Notes: generated by a model from the sequence alone, not told the origin. A stretch of DNA of 64,000 bases from Bradyrhizobium sp. CCBAU 53351 (GCF_015291745.1 NZ_CP030059.1:1391501-1455500); one strand, 5' to 3'. Counted from the stretch's first letter, positions 25,720 to 35,061 are shown. Program-made: numbers and translations.

Positions 25720-26823
25720 TTACTTCTTGAACTTTGGCTTATCGCCGATCGCCGGCACGGCGCCATAGCTGCGCGTCTCGCCGACGATGATCGGCGCCGG
25801 CGCAGGATAGCTGACGCGCCCGTTCGGCGTGTCGACCTCGATGCGGCGCAGATGCGGATGGTTGGTGAGGTCGGCCATGGTGTTGACCTCGGCAAAGGCG
25901 ATGTCGGCGTCCGACAGCCGCTTCAAGAGCTCGTCGCGCGTCATCTTGCCGAAGATATTTGCGACCGTCGTGTCCGTGAAGTCGCGGTTGCGCACGCGCT
26001 CGACCATGTTGGCGACACGGGGATCGGCGGGCAGGTCGGGCTGATCGAGCACCTTGGCGCAGAGCGTCTTCCACTCGCGCTCGCTCTGGATCGAGATCAG
26101 GATGTCCTTGCCGTCCCTGGAGGTGAACACGCCATAGGGTGCGATCGAGGGATGGCGCAGGCCCATGCGCTTCGGCGGGTTGCCGGCCTCGGAGTTGAGC
26201 AGCGGAACAGTGCACCAGTCCGCCATCACGTCGAACATGGAGATGCGGATGTCGGCGCCCTTGCCGGTGCGTCCGCGCGCGATCAGCGCCTCCAAAATCG
26301 CTGCATGCGCGGTGGCGCCGGTCGCGACGTCCACGATCGACATGCCGACGCGCGAGGCGCCATCGGGGTTGCCGGTGATCGAGGCAAGCCCGCTCTCGGC
26401 CTGGATCAGCAGATCATAGGCCTTGCGGTGCGCGTAGGGGCCTTCGTCGCCGTAGCCGGTGATGGTGCAGGAGATCAGCTTCGGATAGTCCTTCAGCAGC
26501 CGCTCGCGCGAGAATCCCAGCTTGTCCATCGAGCCCGGCTTCAGGTTCTGGATCAGCACGTCGGCATTTGCGATCAGCGTTTCCAGCTCGGCGCGGCCTT
26601 CCTTGGTCGTGAGATCGACCACGGCGGATTGCTTGCCGCGGTTGAGCCAGACGAAATAGCTGCTCTGGCCCTTGGCCGCCGCGTCATAGCCGCGGGCGAA
26701 ATCGCCCTCGGGCCGCTCGATCTTGATCACCTCAGCGCCGGCGTCCGCCAGCCGCGAGGAGCAGAACGGCGCCGCCACCGCCTGCTCGACCGCAATCACC
26801 CTGATCCCGTCCAGTGCTCCCAT
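25720..26823 (-). CDS. Class III (CaiB/BaiF-type) CoA-transferase
   Basis: This 367-residue protein begins MGALDGIRVIAVEQAVAAPF, with the family segments RLADAGAEVIKIERPEGDFA and NRGKQSAVVDLTTKEGR. The catalytic Asp is in VGMSIVDVATGATAHAAILE. It transfers CoA to a carboxylic acid, activating it for the hydratase and dehydrogenase encoded beside it. Spacings of 9 bases (to the acyl-CoA dehydrogenase gene) and 14 bases (to the MaoC gene) show one operon. It is shorter than, and distinct from, the other class III transferase at 6507-7712. Confidence 0.9.
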   Translation of the reverse strand: MGALDGIRVIAVEQAVAAPFCSSRLADAGAEVIKIERPEGDFARGYDAAAKGQSSYFVWLNRGKQSAVVDLTTKEGRAELETLIANADVLIQNLKPGSMDKLGFSRERLLKDYPKLISCTITGYGDEGPYAHRKAYDLLIQAESGLASITGNPDGASRVGMSIVDVATGATAHAAILEALIARGRTGKGADIRISMFDVMADWCTVPLLNSEAGNPPKRMGLRHPSIAPYGVFTSRDGKDILISIQSEREWKTLCAKVLDQPDLPADPRVANMVERVRNRDFTDTTVANIFGKMTRDELLKRLSDADIAFAEVNTMADLTNHPHLRRIEVDTPNGRVSYPAPAPIIVGETRSYGAVPAIGDKPKFKK

Positions 26824-26832
26824 GACGTGGCC

Positions 26833-28002
26833 TCAGTATGAGCGCGGCATGCCGAGCACGTGCTCGGCGACAAAGGACAGCACGAGGTTGGTCGAGATCG
26901 GCGCGACCTGATAGAGCCGCGTCTCGCGGAATTTGCGCTCGACGTCGTATTCCTCGGCAAAGCCGAAGCCGCCATGGGTCTGGATGCAGGCATTTGCCGC
27001 TTCCCAGGATGCGTCCGCCGCCAGCATCTTGGCCATGTTGGCCTCCGCGCCGCAATCGAGCCCGGCCTCGTATTTGCGCGTGGCTTCCTTCACCATCAGC
27101 TCGGCCGCGCGCATCGAGGCGTAGGCCTTGGCGATCGGGAACTGGATGCCTTGATTCTGGCCGATCGGACGACCGAACACGGCGCGGTCCTTGGCGTAAT
27201 TGGTGGCCTTCGCAATGAACCATTTGGCATCGCCGACGCATTCGGCTGCGATCAGGATGCGCTCGGCATTCATGCCTGAGAGGATATAGCGGAAGCCCTT
27301 GCCTTCCTCGCCGATCAGATTCTCCGCCGGCACCTTCATGTCGGTGAAGAACACTTCGGTGGTGGCGTGATTCATCATGGTGCGGATCGGGCGGATCTCG
27401 AGGCCATTGTTCTTGGCCTCGCGCATGTCGACGATGAAGACCGACAGGCCATCGGTGCGCTTCTTGGCCTGCTCTTTCGGCGTGGTGCGTGCCAGCAGCA
27501 CCATCAAATCGGAATGCTCGGCGCGGCTGGTCCAGATCTTCTGGCCGTTGACGATGTAGCTGTCGTTGCCTTCCTTGCGCGCGAAGGTCTTCAGCGAGGA
27601 GGTGTCGGTGCCGCTGGTCGGCTCGGTGACGCCGAAGGCCTGCAGGCGCAACTCGCCGCTCGCGATCTTCGGCAGATATTTTGCCTTCTGCTCGGCATTG
27701 CCGTGCCTGAGCACGGTGCCCATCGTGTACATCTGGGCATGACAGCCGCCGCCGTTGCAGCCCGCGCGCTGGATCTCTTCCAGGATCGCCGCCGCGGCCG
27801 ACAGCTTCAGGCCCGCACCGCCATATTCCTCGGGAATCAGCACCGAGAGATAGCCGGCCTGGGTCAAGGCGTCGACGAAGGCCTTGGGGTAGGCCATCTC
27901 GCGATCAAGCTTGCGCCAATATTCGCCGGGGAACTGCGCGCAGAGTTTTGCGACGGCGTCGCGGATGTCGGCGTAATCTTCGGTGTGGTGTTCTTGACTC
28001 AT
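26833..28002 (-). CDS. Acyl-CoA dehydrogenase family protein
   Basis: This 389-residue flavoprotein has LQAFGVTEPTSGTDTSSLKT (FAD/substrate-binding middle domain) and KIWTSRAEHSDLMVLLARTT. The C-terminal helical domain ends with ANACIQTHGGFGFAEEYDVE. At the position where many family members carry the catalytic Glu, the segment reads FAEEYDVERKFRETRLYQ. It oxidises an acyl-CoA to the enoyl-CoA and passes electrons to ETF. It is the first gene of a four-gene operon and is divergent from a LysR regulator. Confidence 0.92.
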   Translation of the reverse strand: MSQEHHTEDYADIRDAVAKLCAQFPGEYWRKLDREMAYPKAFVDALTQAGYLSVLIPEEYGGAGLKLSAAAAILEEIQRAGCNGGGCHAQMYTMGTVLRHGNAEQKAKYLPKIASGELRLQAFGVTEPTSGTDTSSLKTFARKEGNDSYIVNGQKIWTSRAEHSDLMVLLARTTPKEQAKKRTDGLSVFIVDMREAKNNGLEIRPIRTMMNHATTEVFFTDMKVPAENLIGEEGKGFRYILSGMNAERILIAAECVGDAKWFIAKATNYAKDRAVFGRPIGQNQGIQFPIAKAYASMRAAELMVKEATRKYEAGLDCGAEANMAKMLAADASWEAANACIQTHGGFGFAEEYDVERKFRETRLYQVAPISTNLVLSFVAEHVLGMPRSY

Positions 28003-28033
28003 GGCGTTTCCAGTTCTTGGCGGCAGTTAAGAT

Positions 28034-28071
28034 AACGCCGGTCAATCCTCCGGCGTTGTGAAAACAACGCC
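28034..28071. promoter_or_regulatory. Candidate LysR operator: two inverted repeats sharing a middle arm
   Basis: AACGCCGG (28034-28041) pairs with CCGGCGTT (28050-28057), and GGCGTTGT (28052-28059) pairs with ACAACGCC (28064-28071). The middle arm is common to both. The second repeat contains TTGTGAAAACAA, close to the T-N11-A form of LysR sites. It lies in the 125-base gap between the acyl-CoA dehydrogenase and the LysR gene. Confidence 0.65.
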
Positions 28072-28127
28072 AGCCCCCTATGCTCATTTGTTATAGCGTA
28101 TGAAGTAGCCTTCCAGGGTTGGCAAGC

Positions 28128-29048
28128 ATGGATTTCCGGCAGCTCAGGACCTTCAGTTGCGTGGCGGAGCTCGGCAGCCTGTCCAAGGCGTCCGACACGT
28201 TGCGCGTGGCGCAGCCCGCGCTCTCCAGGCAGATCAAGCTGCTGGAACACGAGCTGCGCACCGAACTCTTCACCCGCAACGGCCGCGGCATGGTGCTGAC
28301 CGAAGCCGGCCGGCTGCTGCTGGCGCGCACCTCCGGCATCGTGCGGCAGATCGACCAGATCCGCGACGACATCCAGTCGTCTCAGGGACCGCCGTCCGGC
28401 CAGGTCGTGCTCGGCCTCGTTCCGACGGTGAGCTGCGTGCTGTCGGCGCGCTTTGCGCGGCGCTGCGTCGAAAAATGTCCCGGCATCTCGCTGCGCATCG
28501 TCGAGAGCTACAGCGGCCATCTCGTCGAATGGCTGCATCGCGGCGAGATGGACCTTGCCATCCTCTACGGCCGTTCTGCAGATCTGCATCTCAACGTCGA
28601 GAGCCTCGGGCGCGACAACATCGTCGCCGTCGGTCCGCGCGGCTGCGGCCTCGCGCGCAAGAAGAGCGTCGATATCGGCTGGCTGCTGCGGCAGCGGCTG
28701 GTGCTGCCCTCTCATTCCCACGGCCTCCGCGCGCTGATCGAGCACGCGGCCGCCCAGCGCAAGATCAAGCTCAACGTCCAGCTCGAGGCGGATTCGTTCC
28801 GCGTGCTCACCAGTCTCGTCGAGGAAGGCCTCGGCTTCGCGCTGCTGCCGCCCTCGTCGGTCCATGGCGAGGTCGCGGAGGGGCGGCTGGAGACGACGGC
28901 CGTCTCGAAGCCGATGACGCGCGAGCTCATTTTCGCTTCTCCGATCGACCGCCCGGTCTCGACGGCGTCCCTGGCCGTCACGACCCTCCTGCGCGAGGAG
29001 GTCGCCGCCTGCCGCAAGGACGGCGTATGGGACATCAAGTTGAGTTAG
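28128..29048 (+). CDS. LysR family transcriptional regulator
   Basis: This 306-residue protein begins MDFRQLRTFSCVAELGSLSK. It has a typical N-terminal winged helix-turn-helix (ASDTLRVAQPALSRQIKLLE) and a C-terminal periplasmic-binding-like effector domain from about residue 90. It is divergent from the acyl-CoA dehydrogenase/CoA-transferase/MaoC/benzoylformate decarboxylase operon and is its probable activator, with a CoA-ester pathway intermediate or substrate as likely effector. An upstream in-frame TTG at 28119 adds only three residues; the ATG at 28128 matches the usual N-terminus. Confidence 0.92.
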   Translation: MDFRQLRTFSCVAELGSLSKASDTLRVAQPALSRQIKLLEHELRTELFTRNGRGMVLTEAGRLLLARTSGIVRQIDQIRDDIQSSQGPPSGQVVLGLVPTVSCVLSARFARRCVEKCPGISLRIVESYSGHLVEWLHRGEMDLAILYGRSADLHLNVESLGRDNIVAVGPRGCGLARKKSVDIGWLLRQRLVLPSHSHGLRALIEHAAAQRKIKLNVQLEADSFRVLTSLVEEGLGFALLPPSSVHGEVAEGRLETTAVSKPMTRELIFASPIDRPVSTASLAVTTLLREEVAACRKDGVWDIKLS

Positions 29049-29144
29049 ATGTCGTGTGGTAGAACAGTCGGGCGCCGACTTGCCTTCGCATCTGGCGCGA
29101 GCTGACATGCCGGAATTTTATAGCTGGGTCGGTGATCTACCGGT

Positions 29145-29303
29145 CTCGTACCCCGGACGCAGCGCAGCACGCCCGGCGATGCGAAGCATCGTCCGGTGTG
29201 ATGCGCTGCAGATCCGGGGCCCATGTCGTTGCGAGGCCGTTGCTTGCTGGGTCCCGGCTCTGCGCCGCACCGCTACGCGCTGCGGCGCGTTCGGGACACG
29301 AGC
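29145..29303. repeat. Dispersed repeats downstream of the LysR gene
   Basis: Two adjoining elements fill most of the gap between convergent genes. The first, 29145-29223, begins with TACCCCGGACGCAGCGCAGC and ends with the inverted counterpart GATGCGCTGCAGATCCGGGG; it contains GGCGATGC/GCATCG. The second, 29248-29303, has GGGTCCCGG followed by GCGCCGCACC/GCGCGCTGCGGCGC-type pairing. No gene is seen. Confidence 0.65.
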
Positions 29304-29333
29304 GAACAAGATGCTGTCACCGGCAATGAGAGC

Positions 29334-30608
29334 TCAGCCCGGTATCCTCACCGGCAGCGTCTCGTAGCCCTTGATGAAGCTCGAATAGATCCGCTTGGGC
29401 TCGCCGACCACCTCGATGCGGTCGAAGCGCTTCAGCATCTCCTCCCAGATGATCTTGAGCTGCAGCTCGGCGAGGCGCATGCCGACGCAGCGGTGGATGC
29501 CGAAGCCGAAGGAAAGATGCGTGCGCGGCCGGGGGCGGTCGATGATGAACTCGTTCGGCCTGTCGAACATCTCATCGTCGCGATTGCCCGAGACGTACCA
29601 CATCACGACGCGGTCGCCCTTCCTGATGTGCTTGCCGCCGATCTCGGTGTCCTGCAAGGCGGTGCGCCGCATGTGCGCCAGCGGGGTCTGCCAGCGGATC
29701 ACCTCCGGCACCATGGAATCGATCAGCTCCGGATTGGCGCGGAGCTTGTCGTATTGCTCCGGGTTCTCGTTCAGCGCCAGCACCGAGCCGGTCATGGTGT
29801 TCCGCGTGGTGTCGTTGCCGCCGACGATGAGCAGGATGATGTTGCCCATGAGATTGTCAGGGTCCATGTGGCGCGTGGCGTCGTTATGGGCCATCAGCGA
29901 CAGCAGATCGTTGCGCGGCGCCGAGTTGACGCGCTCGTTCCACAGCTTGGACATGTAGGCGTAGCATTCGTCCATCTCGCGGCGGCGCTCTTCGGCCGAG
30001 GCGACGATGCCGCTCTTGGGCAGCGCGGTCGAGACGTCCGACCAGCGCGTCAGCTTGCGCCGCTCCTCCCAGGGGAAGTCGAACAGGGTTGCCAGCATCT
30101 GCGTCGTCAGCTCGATCGAGACGCGCTCGACGAAGTTGAAGGTCTCGTTGCGCGGCAGATTGTCCAGCACGGTCTGCGAGCGCTGGCGGATCAGCTTCGC
30201 GAGCTCGTCCAGATGCGTCGGCGTGAACATCGGCGACACCGTCTTGCGCTGTGACGAGTGCTTGGGCTGGTCCATCGCGATGAAGCTCGGCCAGTCGTAA
30301 CCCTCGGGCACGTCGCGAATCGAGATGCCGCCGAGCGTCGAGTCCGACGAGAAGATGCCGTGATTGGTGTCGACATGCATGATGTCGTTGTACTTCACCA
30401 CCGACCAATAGGGCTCGATCGGCGCGTTGGTGCAGTAATGCACCGGCTCTTCCTTGCGCAGCCGCTCGAACCACGGCCACAGCGTGTCGTCCTGGAACAG
30501 CCGGGGCGCGCCGGGGTGGAATTGCGACAGCGGCGTCGCATAGGCCTCCTCGCTGGCCCGACGGATGCGTTCGGCCTTGTCCACCTTAACCGGCGCTTGG
30601 ATGTTCAT
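29334..30608 (-). CDS. Cytochrome P450, CYP153-like
   Basis: This 424-residue P450 has the I-helix motif GGNDTTRNTM and a heme-binding loop FGFGIHRCVG with the thiolate Cys at about 374. Segments such as FDFPWEERRKLTRWSD, RVSIELTTQMLATLF and LAELQLKIIWEE are close to CYP153 alkane/fatty-acid omega-hydroxylases. It is a soluble class I enzyme that needs a ferredoxin and a reductase, and neither is adjacent. It follows a paralogous P450 by 62 bases. The frame continues far upstream over that gene, but the ATG at 30608 gives the normal N-terminus. Confidence 0.85.
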   Translation of the reverse strand: MNIQAPVKVDKAERIRRASEEAYATPLSQFHPGAPRLFQDDTLWPWFERLRKEEPVHYCTNAPIEPYWSVVKYNDIMHVDTNHGIFSSDSTLGGISIRDVPEGYDWPSFIAMDQPKHSSQRKTVSPMFTPTHLDELAKLIRQRSQTVLDNLPRNETFNFVERVSIELTTQMLATLFDFPWEERRKLTRWSDVSTALPKSGIVASAEERRREMDECYAYMSKLWNERVNSAPRNDLLSLMAHNDATRHMDPDNLMGNIILLIVGGNDTTRNTMTGSVLALNENPEQYDKLRANPELIDSMVPEVIRWQTPLAHMRRTALQDTEIGGKHIRKGDRVVMWYVSGNRDDEMFDRPNEFIIDRPRPRTHLSFGFGIHRCVGMRLAELQLKIIWEEMLKRFDRIEVVGEPKRIYSSFIKGYETLPVRIPG

Positions 30609-30670
30609 CGTCGTGGCTCCGTTTGTTCTTTCTTCGCCTCTGCCCCGCGTGCGGGGAAAGGCGAAGTAAC

Positions 30671-31936
30671 TCACGCCGCAATCTTCACCGGCAGCTCTTC
30701 GAGACCCTTCACGAAACTCGAGTACACCCGCTTCGGCTCGCCGACCACATCGATATGGTCGAACCGCTTCAGGATCTCTTCCCAGATAATCTTGAGCTGG
30801 AGTTCGGCAAGGCGCAAGCCCACGCAGCGGTGGATGCCGAAGCCGAAGGACAGGTGGGTGCGCGGGCGGGCGCGGTCGATGATGAAATCGTAGGGCTTGT
30901 CGATCGCCTCCTCGTCGCGGTTGCCCGAGACGTACCACATCACGACCTTGTCACCCTTCTTGATCTGCTTGCCGCGGAACTCGAAATCAGAGAGCGCGGT
31001 GCGGCGCATATGCGCCAGCGGCGTCTGCCAGCGGATCACTTCGGGGACGAAACTGTCGAGCAGCGCGGGGTTCTCGCGCAGCTTGCGATATTGCTCGGGA
31101 TGCTGGCTCAGCGCGTGCAGCGAGCCCGACATGGTGTTGCGCGTGGTGTCGTTGCCGCCGACGATCAAAAGCACGAGATTGCCGAGGAAGTTCTTGGCAT
31201 CCATGTCGCGCGTCGCGGCGCCATGCGCCATCATCGAGAGCAGGTCGCTCTTCGGCGGCTGCTCGATGCGCTCCTTCCAGAGGCGGGAGAAATAGGCCGC
31301 GCATTCCGTCAGCTCGGCCTGCCGCTCGTCCTCGGTGGCGACGAGGCCGTCGGGCCCGGGAATCGTGGTGGCAATGTCGGACCAGCGTGTCAGCTTGCGG
31401 CGGTCTTCCCAGGGGAAGTCGAACAGCACCGCCAGCATCTGCGTGGTCAGCTCGATCGAGACGCGGTCGACCCAGTCGAACACCTTCCCGCGCGGCAGAT
31501 TGTCGAGGCACTCGGCCGAGCGCTTGCGGATGTTGAGCGCGAGATTGTCCAGGTGCGTCGGCGTGAACATCGGCGCCACGGTCTTGCGCTGCGCCGCATG
31601 GCGCGGCGGGTCCATCGAGATGAAGCTCTCGCGGCGCAGGTCCGGGTCGATATCGCGGATGGTGATGCCGCCGAGCGAGGAGGCCGAGGAGAACACCGCG
31701 TGGTTGGTCTCGATCTCCATGATGTCGTTGTAGCGCGTCACCGACCAATACGGCCCGAACATCGAGTCCTTGCAATAATGCACGGGGTCTTCCCGGCGCA
31801 GCCGATCGAAATACGGCCAGAACGTATCGGTCCTGAACAGCTCGGGGTCACCCGGATCGAACTGCTCCAGCGGCAGTGACTTGGCGCGCTCGCGCAGTGC
31901 GTCGAGCTTGGCCGCGCTCTCGATGGTCCCATGCAT
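30671..31936 (-). CDS. Cytochrome P450, CYP153-like (paralogue)
   Basis: This 421-residue P450 is clearly paralogous to the next gene. It shares RVSIELTTQMLAVLFDFPWE, GGNDTTRNTMSG, WQTPLAHMRRTAL and FGFGIHRCVG (heme Cys near 371). The N-terminal region LEQFDPGDPELFRTDTFWPY is typical of CYP153 proteins. It should hydroxylate the terminal carbon of hydrocarbons, fatty acids or terpenoids. The frame is open upstream to 33289, an artefact of GC-rich sequence; the ATG at 31936 is chosen. The 294-base gap to the divergent DUF898 gene holds the promoters, but no motif is clear. Confidence 0.85.
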   Translation of the reverse strand: MHGTIESAAKLDALRERAKSLPLEQFDPGDPELFRTDTFWPYFDRLRREDPVHYCKDSMFGPYWSVTRYNDIMEIETNHAVFSSASSLGGITIRDIDPDLRRESFISMDPPRHAAQRKTVAPMFTPTHLDNLALNIRKRSAECLDNLPRGKVFDWVDRVSIELTTQMLAVLFDFPWEDRRKLTRWSDIATTIPGPDGLVATEDERQAELTECAAYFSRLWKERIEQPPKSDLLSMMAHGAATRDMDAKNFLGNLVLLIVGGNDTTRNTMSGSLHALSQHPEQYRKLRENPALLDSFVPEVIRWQTPLAHMRRTALSDFEFRGKQIKKGDKVVMWYVSGNRDEEAIDKPYDFIIDRARPRTHLSFGFGIHRCVGLRLAELQLKIIWEEILKRFDHIDVVGEPKRVYSSFVKGLEELPVKIAA

Positions 31937-32230
31937 GACCGTTCTCCCTGGGCATGAACCGCGCGTTCTCGTTGAATTCTGCGCTGCGGTATTTGATTTG
32001 CAATTACAGCCGGTTGTCTGCGCCGGAGCAAGGGAGAGTTTTGCCACATCCAACTTTCGCGAGAGGGCTGCGGGCCGTCCGCGAGCGTGATCCCCCGCAC
32101 ATCGCTTGTCGTGAAATCGTGACAGAAACCGACTGGAATCGAGGTAAATCGAACCCAGCCGGCCCGGGGGTCGACCAAGCCTCTGATCTATAGTTTGATT
32201 GCAACAGACCGACACCCCGAGGTTGCCGCC

Positions 32231-33385
32231 GTGAACGACATGCAATGGACCCCGATCGGCTCCGAGCCGCTTCCGCCGCCGCTGCCGCCCACGCGCGTCG
32301 ATTTTTCCGGCAATCGCTCCGAGTTCCGGAGAATGGTCACCAAGGGTGCCATGTTGGAGCTCGTCACCTTCGGCTTCTACCGGTTCTGGCTCGTCACCGA
32401 CATCCGCCGCCATTTGTGGGCGAACACCGCGATCGACGGCGATGCCGCCGAATATACCGGCCGGGCCAAGGAGCTTCTGGTCGGCTTCCTGTTTGCGCTC
32501 GCGATCCTGGTGCCGATCTACCTCGCCTACTTCCTTGTTGGTATCGAGTTCGAGCGCTGGCAGGGCTTTGCCTCGACACCGCTGTTCATCGGCTTCTACG
32601 CCTTCGGCCAGTTCGCGATCTTTCGCGCGCGGCGCTATCGGCTGACGCGCACGGTCTGGCGCGGCGTGCGATTCTGGATGGACGGCTCCGGCTGGGCCTA
32701 TTCGTTCCGCGCCATGGCGTGGGGCTTGCTGGTGTTGCTGACGCTCGGCCTGGCGCTGCCGTGGCGCGAGGCCGCGCTCGAGCGCTACAAGATGCAGCAC
32801 AGCCATTACGGCGATCTCCGCGGCGATTTCGAGGGCGACGGCTGGACCTTCTTCAAGCGTGCCTGGTGGCTGTGGCTGCTCAGCCCGATCGCGCTCTTCA
32901 TCTTTCCGCTCGCGCCGTTCTTCTATGCCGAGTTCAAGGCGCGCGAATGGCGCTGGTGGCTCAACGGCATCCGCATCGGCGGCGTCAGCCTGTCCTCGAA
33001 CCTGCCTCATGACGCCTTCTACGGCCTGTACTGGAAGATGATCGGCTGGTGGATGCTGCTCACGATGGCCTTCTCGGCCTATATGGGCGGCGGCGCGCTG
33101 TTGCTGGTCCAGCTGAGCGGCGTTCCGGCTGAGCAGATGCTCGGCTCCGACAATGCCGTCACGAGCATCCCGATGGTGGTGATGATGGTCATCGGCTATC
33201 TCGCCCTGGCGCTCGCGATCAACATCGTGATGCGCGTCTATCTTCAGCGCGATCTCTGGGCCAAGGTGCTGGAAACCGTCGAGGTGCACGACATCGCGGC
33301 GGCGGCGGATGTGCGCGGCAGCGGCCAGCTTGCCAGCGCGCTCGGCGAAGGTTTTGCCGATGGGCTCGATGTCGCGGGATTCTAA
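32231..33385 (+). CDS. YjgN-like membrane protein (DUF898)
   Basis: This 384-residue protein starts with a GTG (MNDMQWTPIG). After a short polar lead comes VDFSGNRSEFRRMVTKGAML, then about six membrane spans with the DUF898 patterns ITLGFYRFW-like (VTFGFYRFWLVTDIRRHLW) and WRGVRFWMDGSGWAY. An ATG at 32240 is also possible. It is an inner-membrane protein of unknown function. The next gene, an M48 peptidase, begins 3 bases after its stop; this pairing is common and suggests joint action. Confidence 0.85.
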   Translation: MNDMQWTPIGSEPLPPPLPPTRVDFSGNRSEFRRMVTKGAMLELVTFGFYRFWLVTDIRRHLWANTAIDGDAAEYTGRAKELLVGFLFALAILVPIYLAYFLVGIEFERWQGFASTPLFIGFYAFGQFAIFRARRYRLTRTVWRGVRFWMDGSGWAYSFRAMAWGLLVLLTLGLALPWREAALERYKMQHSHYGDLRGDFEGDGWTFFKRAWWLWLLSPIALFIFPLAPFFYAEFKAREWRWWLNGIRIGGVSLSSNLPHDAFYGLYWKMIGWWMLLTMAFSAYMGGGALLLVQLSGVPAEQMLGSDNAVTSIPMVVMMVIGYLALALAINIVMRVYLQRDLWAKVLETVEVHDIAAAADVRGSGQLASALGEGFADGLDVAGF

Positions 33386-33388
33386 GCT

Positions 33389-34501
33389 GTGAGTGACATA
33401 TCTGCCTACGCGCCGGCGCAGTCCACCAAGCCGACCATCTTCTTCGACGGCACCTCAAGCCGCCGGCGGCAGGTCACGCTGACGCTCGCTGATGCGCTCG
33501 AGATCGCGGAGGAGGGCGGGGCGCCGGTTCGTTGGTCCTATGCCGATATCCGCCGCGCCGACAGTCCGCCAGGGATCCTGCGCCTTTCGAGCATCACCGC
33601 ACCGCCATTGGCGCGGCTGGAAATCCGCGACGCAGCGCTTGCGGCCGACGTGACCGCACGTTGCCTGCGGCTCGACGAGCACCGGACCTCGCGCCGCGGT
33701 GTCGTAAAAATCGTCGGCTGGTCGGCGGCGGCCGCAATCTCCATCGTCTGCGTCGTGCTGTTCGGCGTGCCGCTCGCCGCCGACCGTCTCGCGCCGCTGG
33801 TGCCGAAACCCGTCGAACGGCGCATCGGCGACGCTGCCGAAGTGCAGATGAAGACCATCTTCGGCCGCAATGTGTGCGAAGATCCAGCGGGCAAGGCCGC
33901 CTTCACCAAGCTCGTCAACCGCCTGCGCGATGCCGCCGGCCTCGACGACGATTCCATGATGGCGGGCGTGCTGCCGACCTCGGTGCCGAACGCCTTTGCA
34001 CTGCCGGGCGGCAAGGTGTTCGTGTTGAAGGGCCTGCTCGACAAGGCCGAAAGTCCCGACGAGCTCGCCGGCATCCTCGCGCACGAGCTCGGCCACCTCA
34101 AGCATTACGACAGCATGCGCGGGCTGATCTACAACGGCGGCACCTCGTTCCTGATCGGCCTGTTGTTCGGCGACGTCACCGGCTCATCCGCGGTGATCTT
34201 CGCCTCTCGCAGCGTTGTCGAAGCCTCCTATTCGCGCGAGGCGGAGACCGCCGCCGATACGTTCGCGATCGAGGTCATGCACAAGCTCGGCCGCTCGCCA
34301 AAGCCCGCTTTCGAGCTGATGTTCCGCATCACCGGCAAGGAAGGCGGCTCGAAGCTCACGACGATCCTCGCCAGCCACCCGCTGACCGAAGACCGCCTCG
34401 CCCGCATGACCCGGGAAGATCGCCCGGTGGGCGGCCCGCCGCTGCTGACGGACAAGGAGTGGCAGTCGCTGAAGCTGATCTGCGGCAGCGGGAAGGTGTA
34501 A
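33389..34501 (+). CDS. M48 family zinc metallopeptidase
   Basis: This 370-residue membrane protein starts with a GTG. Its first 100 residues are a cytoplasmic-looking domain, then one span (VVKIVGWSAAAAISIVCVVL, about 105-130), then a periplasmic M48 peptidase domain. The zinc motif HELGH is at residues 232-236 and the third ligand is expected in SYSREAETAADTFAI. It should cut misfolded or membrane proteins in the envelope. It is cotranscribed with the DUF898 gene (3-base gap). Confidence 0.9.
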   Translation: MSDISAYAPAQSTKPTIFFDGTSSRRRQVTLTLADALEIAEEGGAPVRWSYADIRRADSPPGILRLSSITAPPLARLEIRDAALAADVTARCLRLDEHRTSRRGVVKIVGWSAAAAISIVCVVLFGVPLAADRLAPLVPKPVERRIGDAAEVQMKTIFGRNVCEDPAGKAAFTKLVNRLRDAAGLDDDSMMAGVLPTSVPNAFALPGGKVFVLKGLLDKAESPDELAGILAHELGHLKHYDSMRGLIYNGGTSFLIGLLFGDVTGSSAVIFASRSVVEASYSREAETAADTFAIEVMHKLGRSPKPAFELMFRITGKEGGSKLTTILASHPLTEDRLARMTREDRPVGGPPLLTDKEWQSLKLICGSGKV

Positions 34502-34569
34502 GGGGCCGGCGGAAAAGGAACAATTGCCCTGAACAGGCATATCCTCTCGAGCAACGACAGGATGTAGTC

Positions 34570-35061
34570 ATGTCTTATGGTCGCTTCGCCGCGATGATCG
34601 CGGTCTCCACGCTGATCATGTTCGGATTGATGTATCTCAACACGTTCGCCCTGGACCATGTCTGGTACAGCCAGACCCGGACCTGGATGGCGCTGCTGAT
34701 GGGTGCCGTCATGGCTGTCGTGATGCTGGGTTTCATGTGGGGCATGTACCGGAACCGCGCGGCGAACATCGCCATATTGGTGGCCGGTGCCGCCGTGTTC
34801 GCAGCCTCTCTCTGGCTCGTTCGCAGCCAGGAGACCGTCTCCGACGTCGCCTACATGAAAGCGATGATCCCGCATCATTCGATCGCGGTGCTCACGAGCG
34901 AGCGTGCACACATCCGGGATCCCCGCGTCCGCAAATTGGCCGACGACATCATCGAGGCGCAGGTGCGGGAGATCGGCGAGATGGAACGTCTGATCGCCGA
35001 CCTGAAGGCGCACCCGGCGCCGTCTGATGCGAAGGATTTGCCGCCGCGGCCGCCAACCTGA
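34570..35061 (+). CDS. DUF305 domain membrane protein
   Basis: This 163-residue protein has three membrane spans in the first 85 residues (AAMIAVSTLIMFGLMYLN, MALLMGAVMAVVMLGFMWG, IAILVAGAAVFAASLWLV). A C-terminal DUF305 segment follows, with the family's Met/His-rich motif YMKAMIPHHSIAVLTS. DUF305 proteins are often linked to copper or other metal handling. It follows the M48 gene by 68 bases. Confidence 0.85.
   Translation: MSYGRFAAMIAVSTLIMFGLMYLNTFALDHVWYSQTRTWMALLMGAVMAVVMLGFMWGMYRNRAANIAILVAGAAVFAASLWLVRSQETVSDVAYMKAMIPHHSIAVLTSERAHIRDPRVRKLADDIIEAQVREIGEMERLIADLKAHPAPSDAKDLPPRPPT

Noticed and set aside
30609..30938. An upstream extension of the first P450 frame by about 110 residues.
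   Set aside because: It overlaps the end of the other P450 gene in another frame and is Arg/Pro-rich.
31937..33289. Continuation of the second P450 frame giving an apparent 872-residue protein.
   Set aside because: The extra N-terminal part is antisense to the DUF898 gene and has no P450-related content; the normal P450 start is at 31936.
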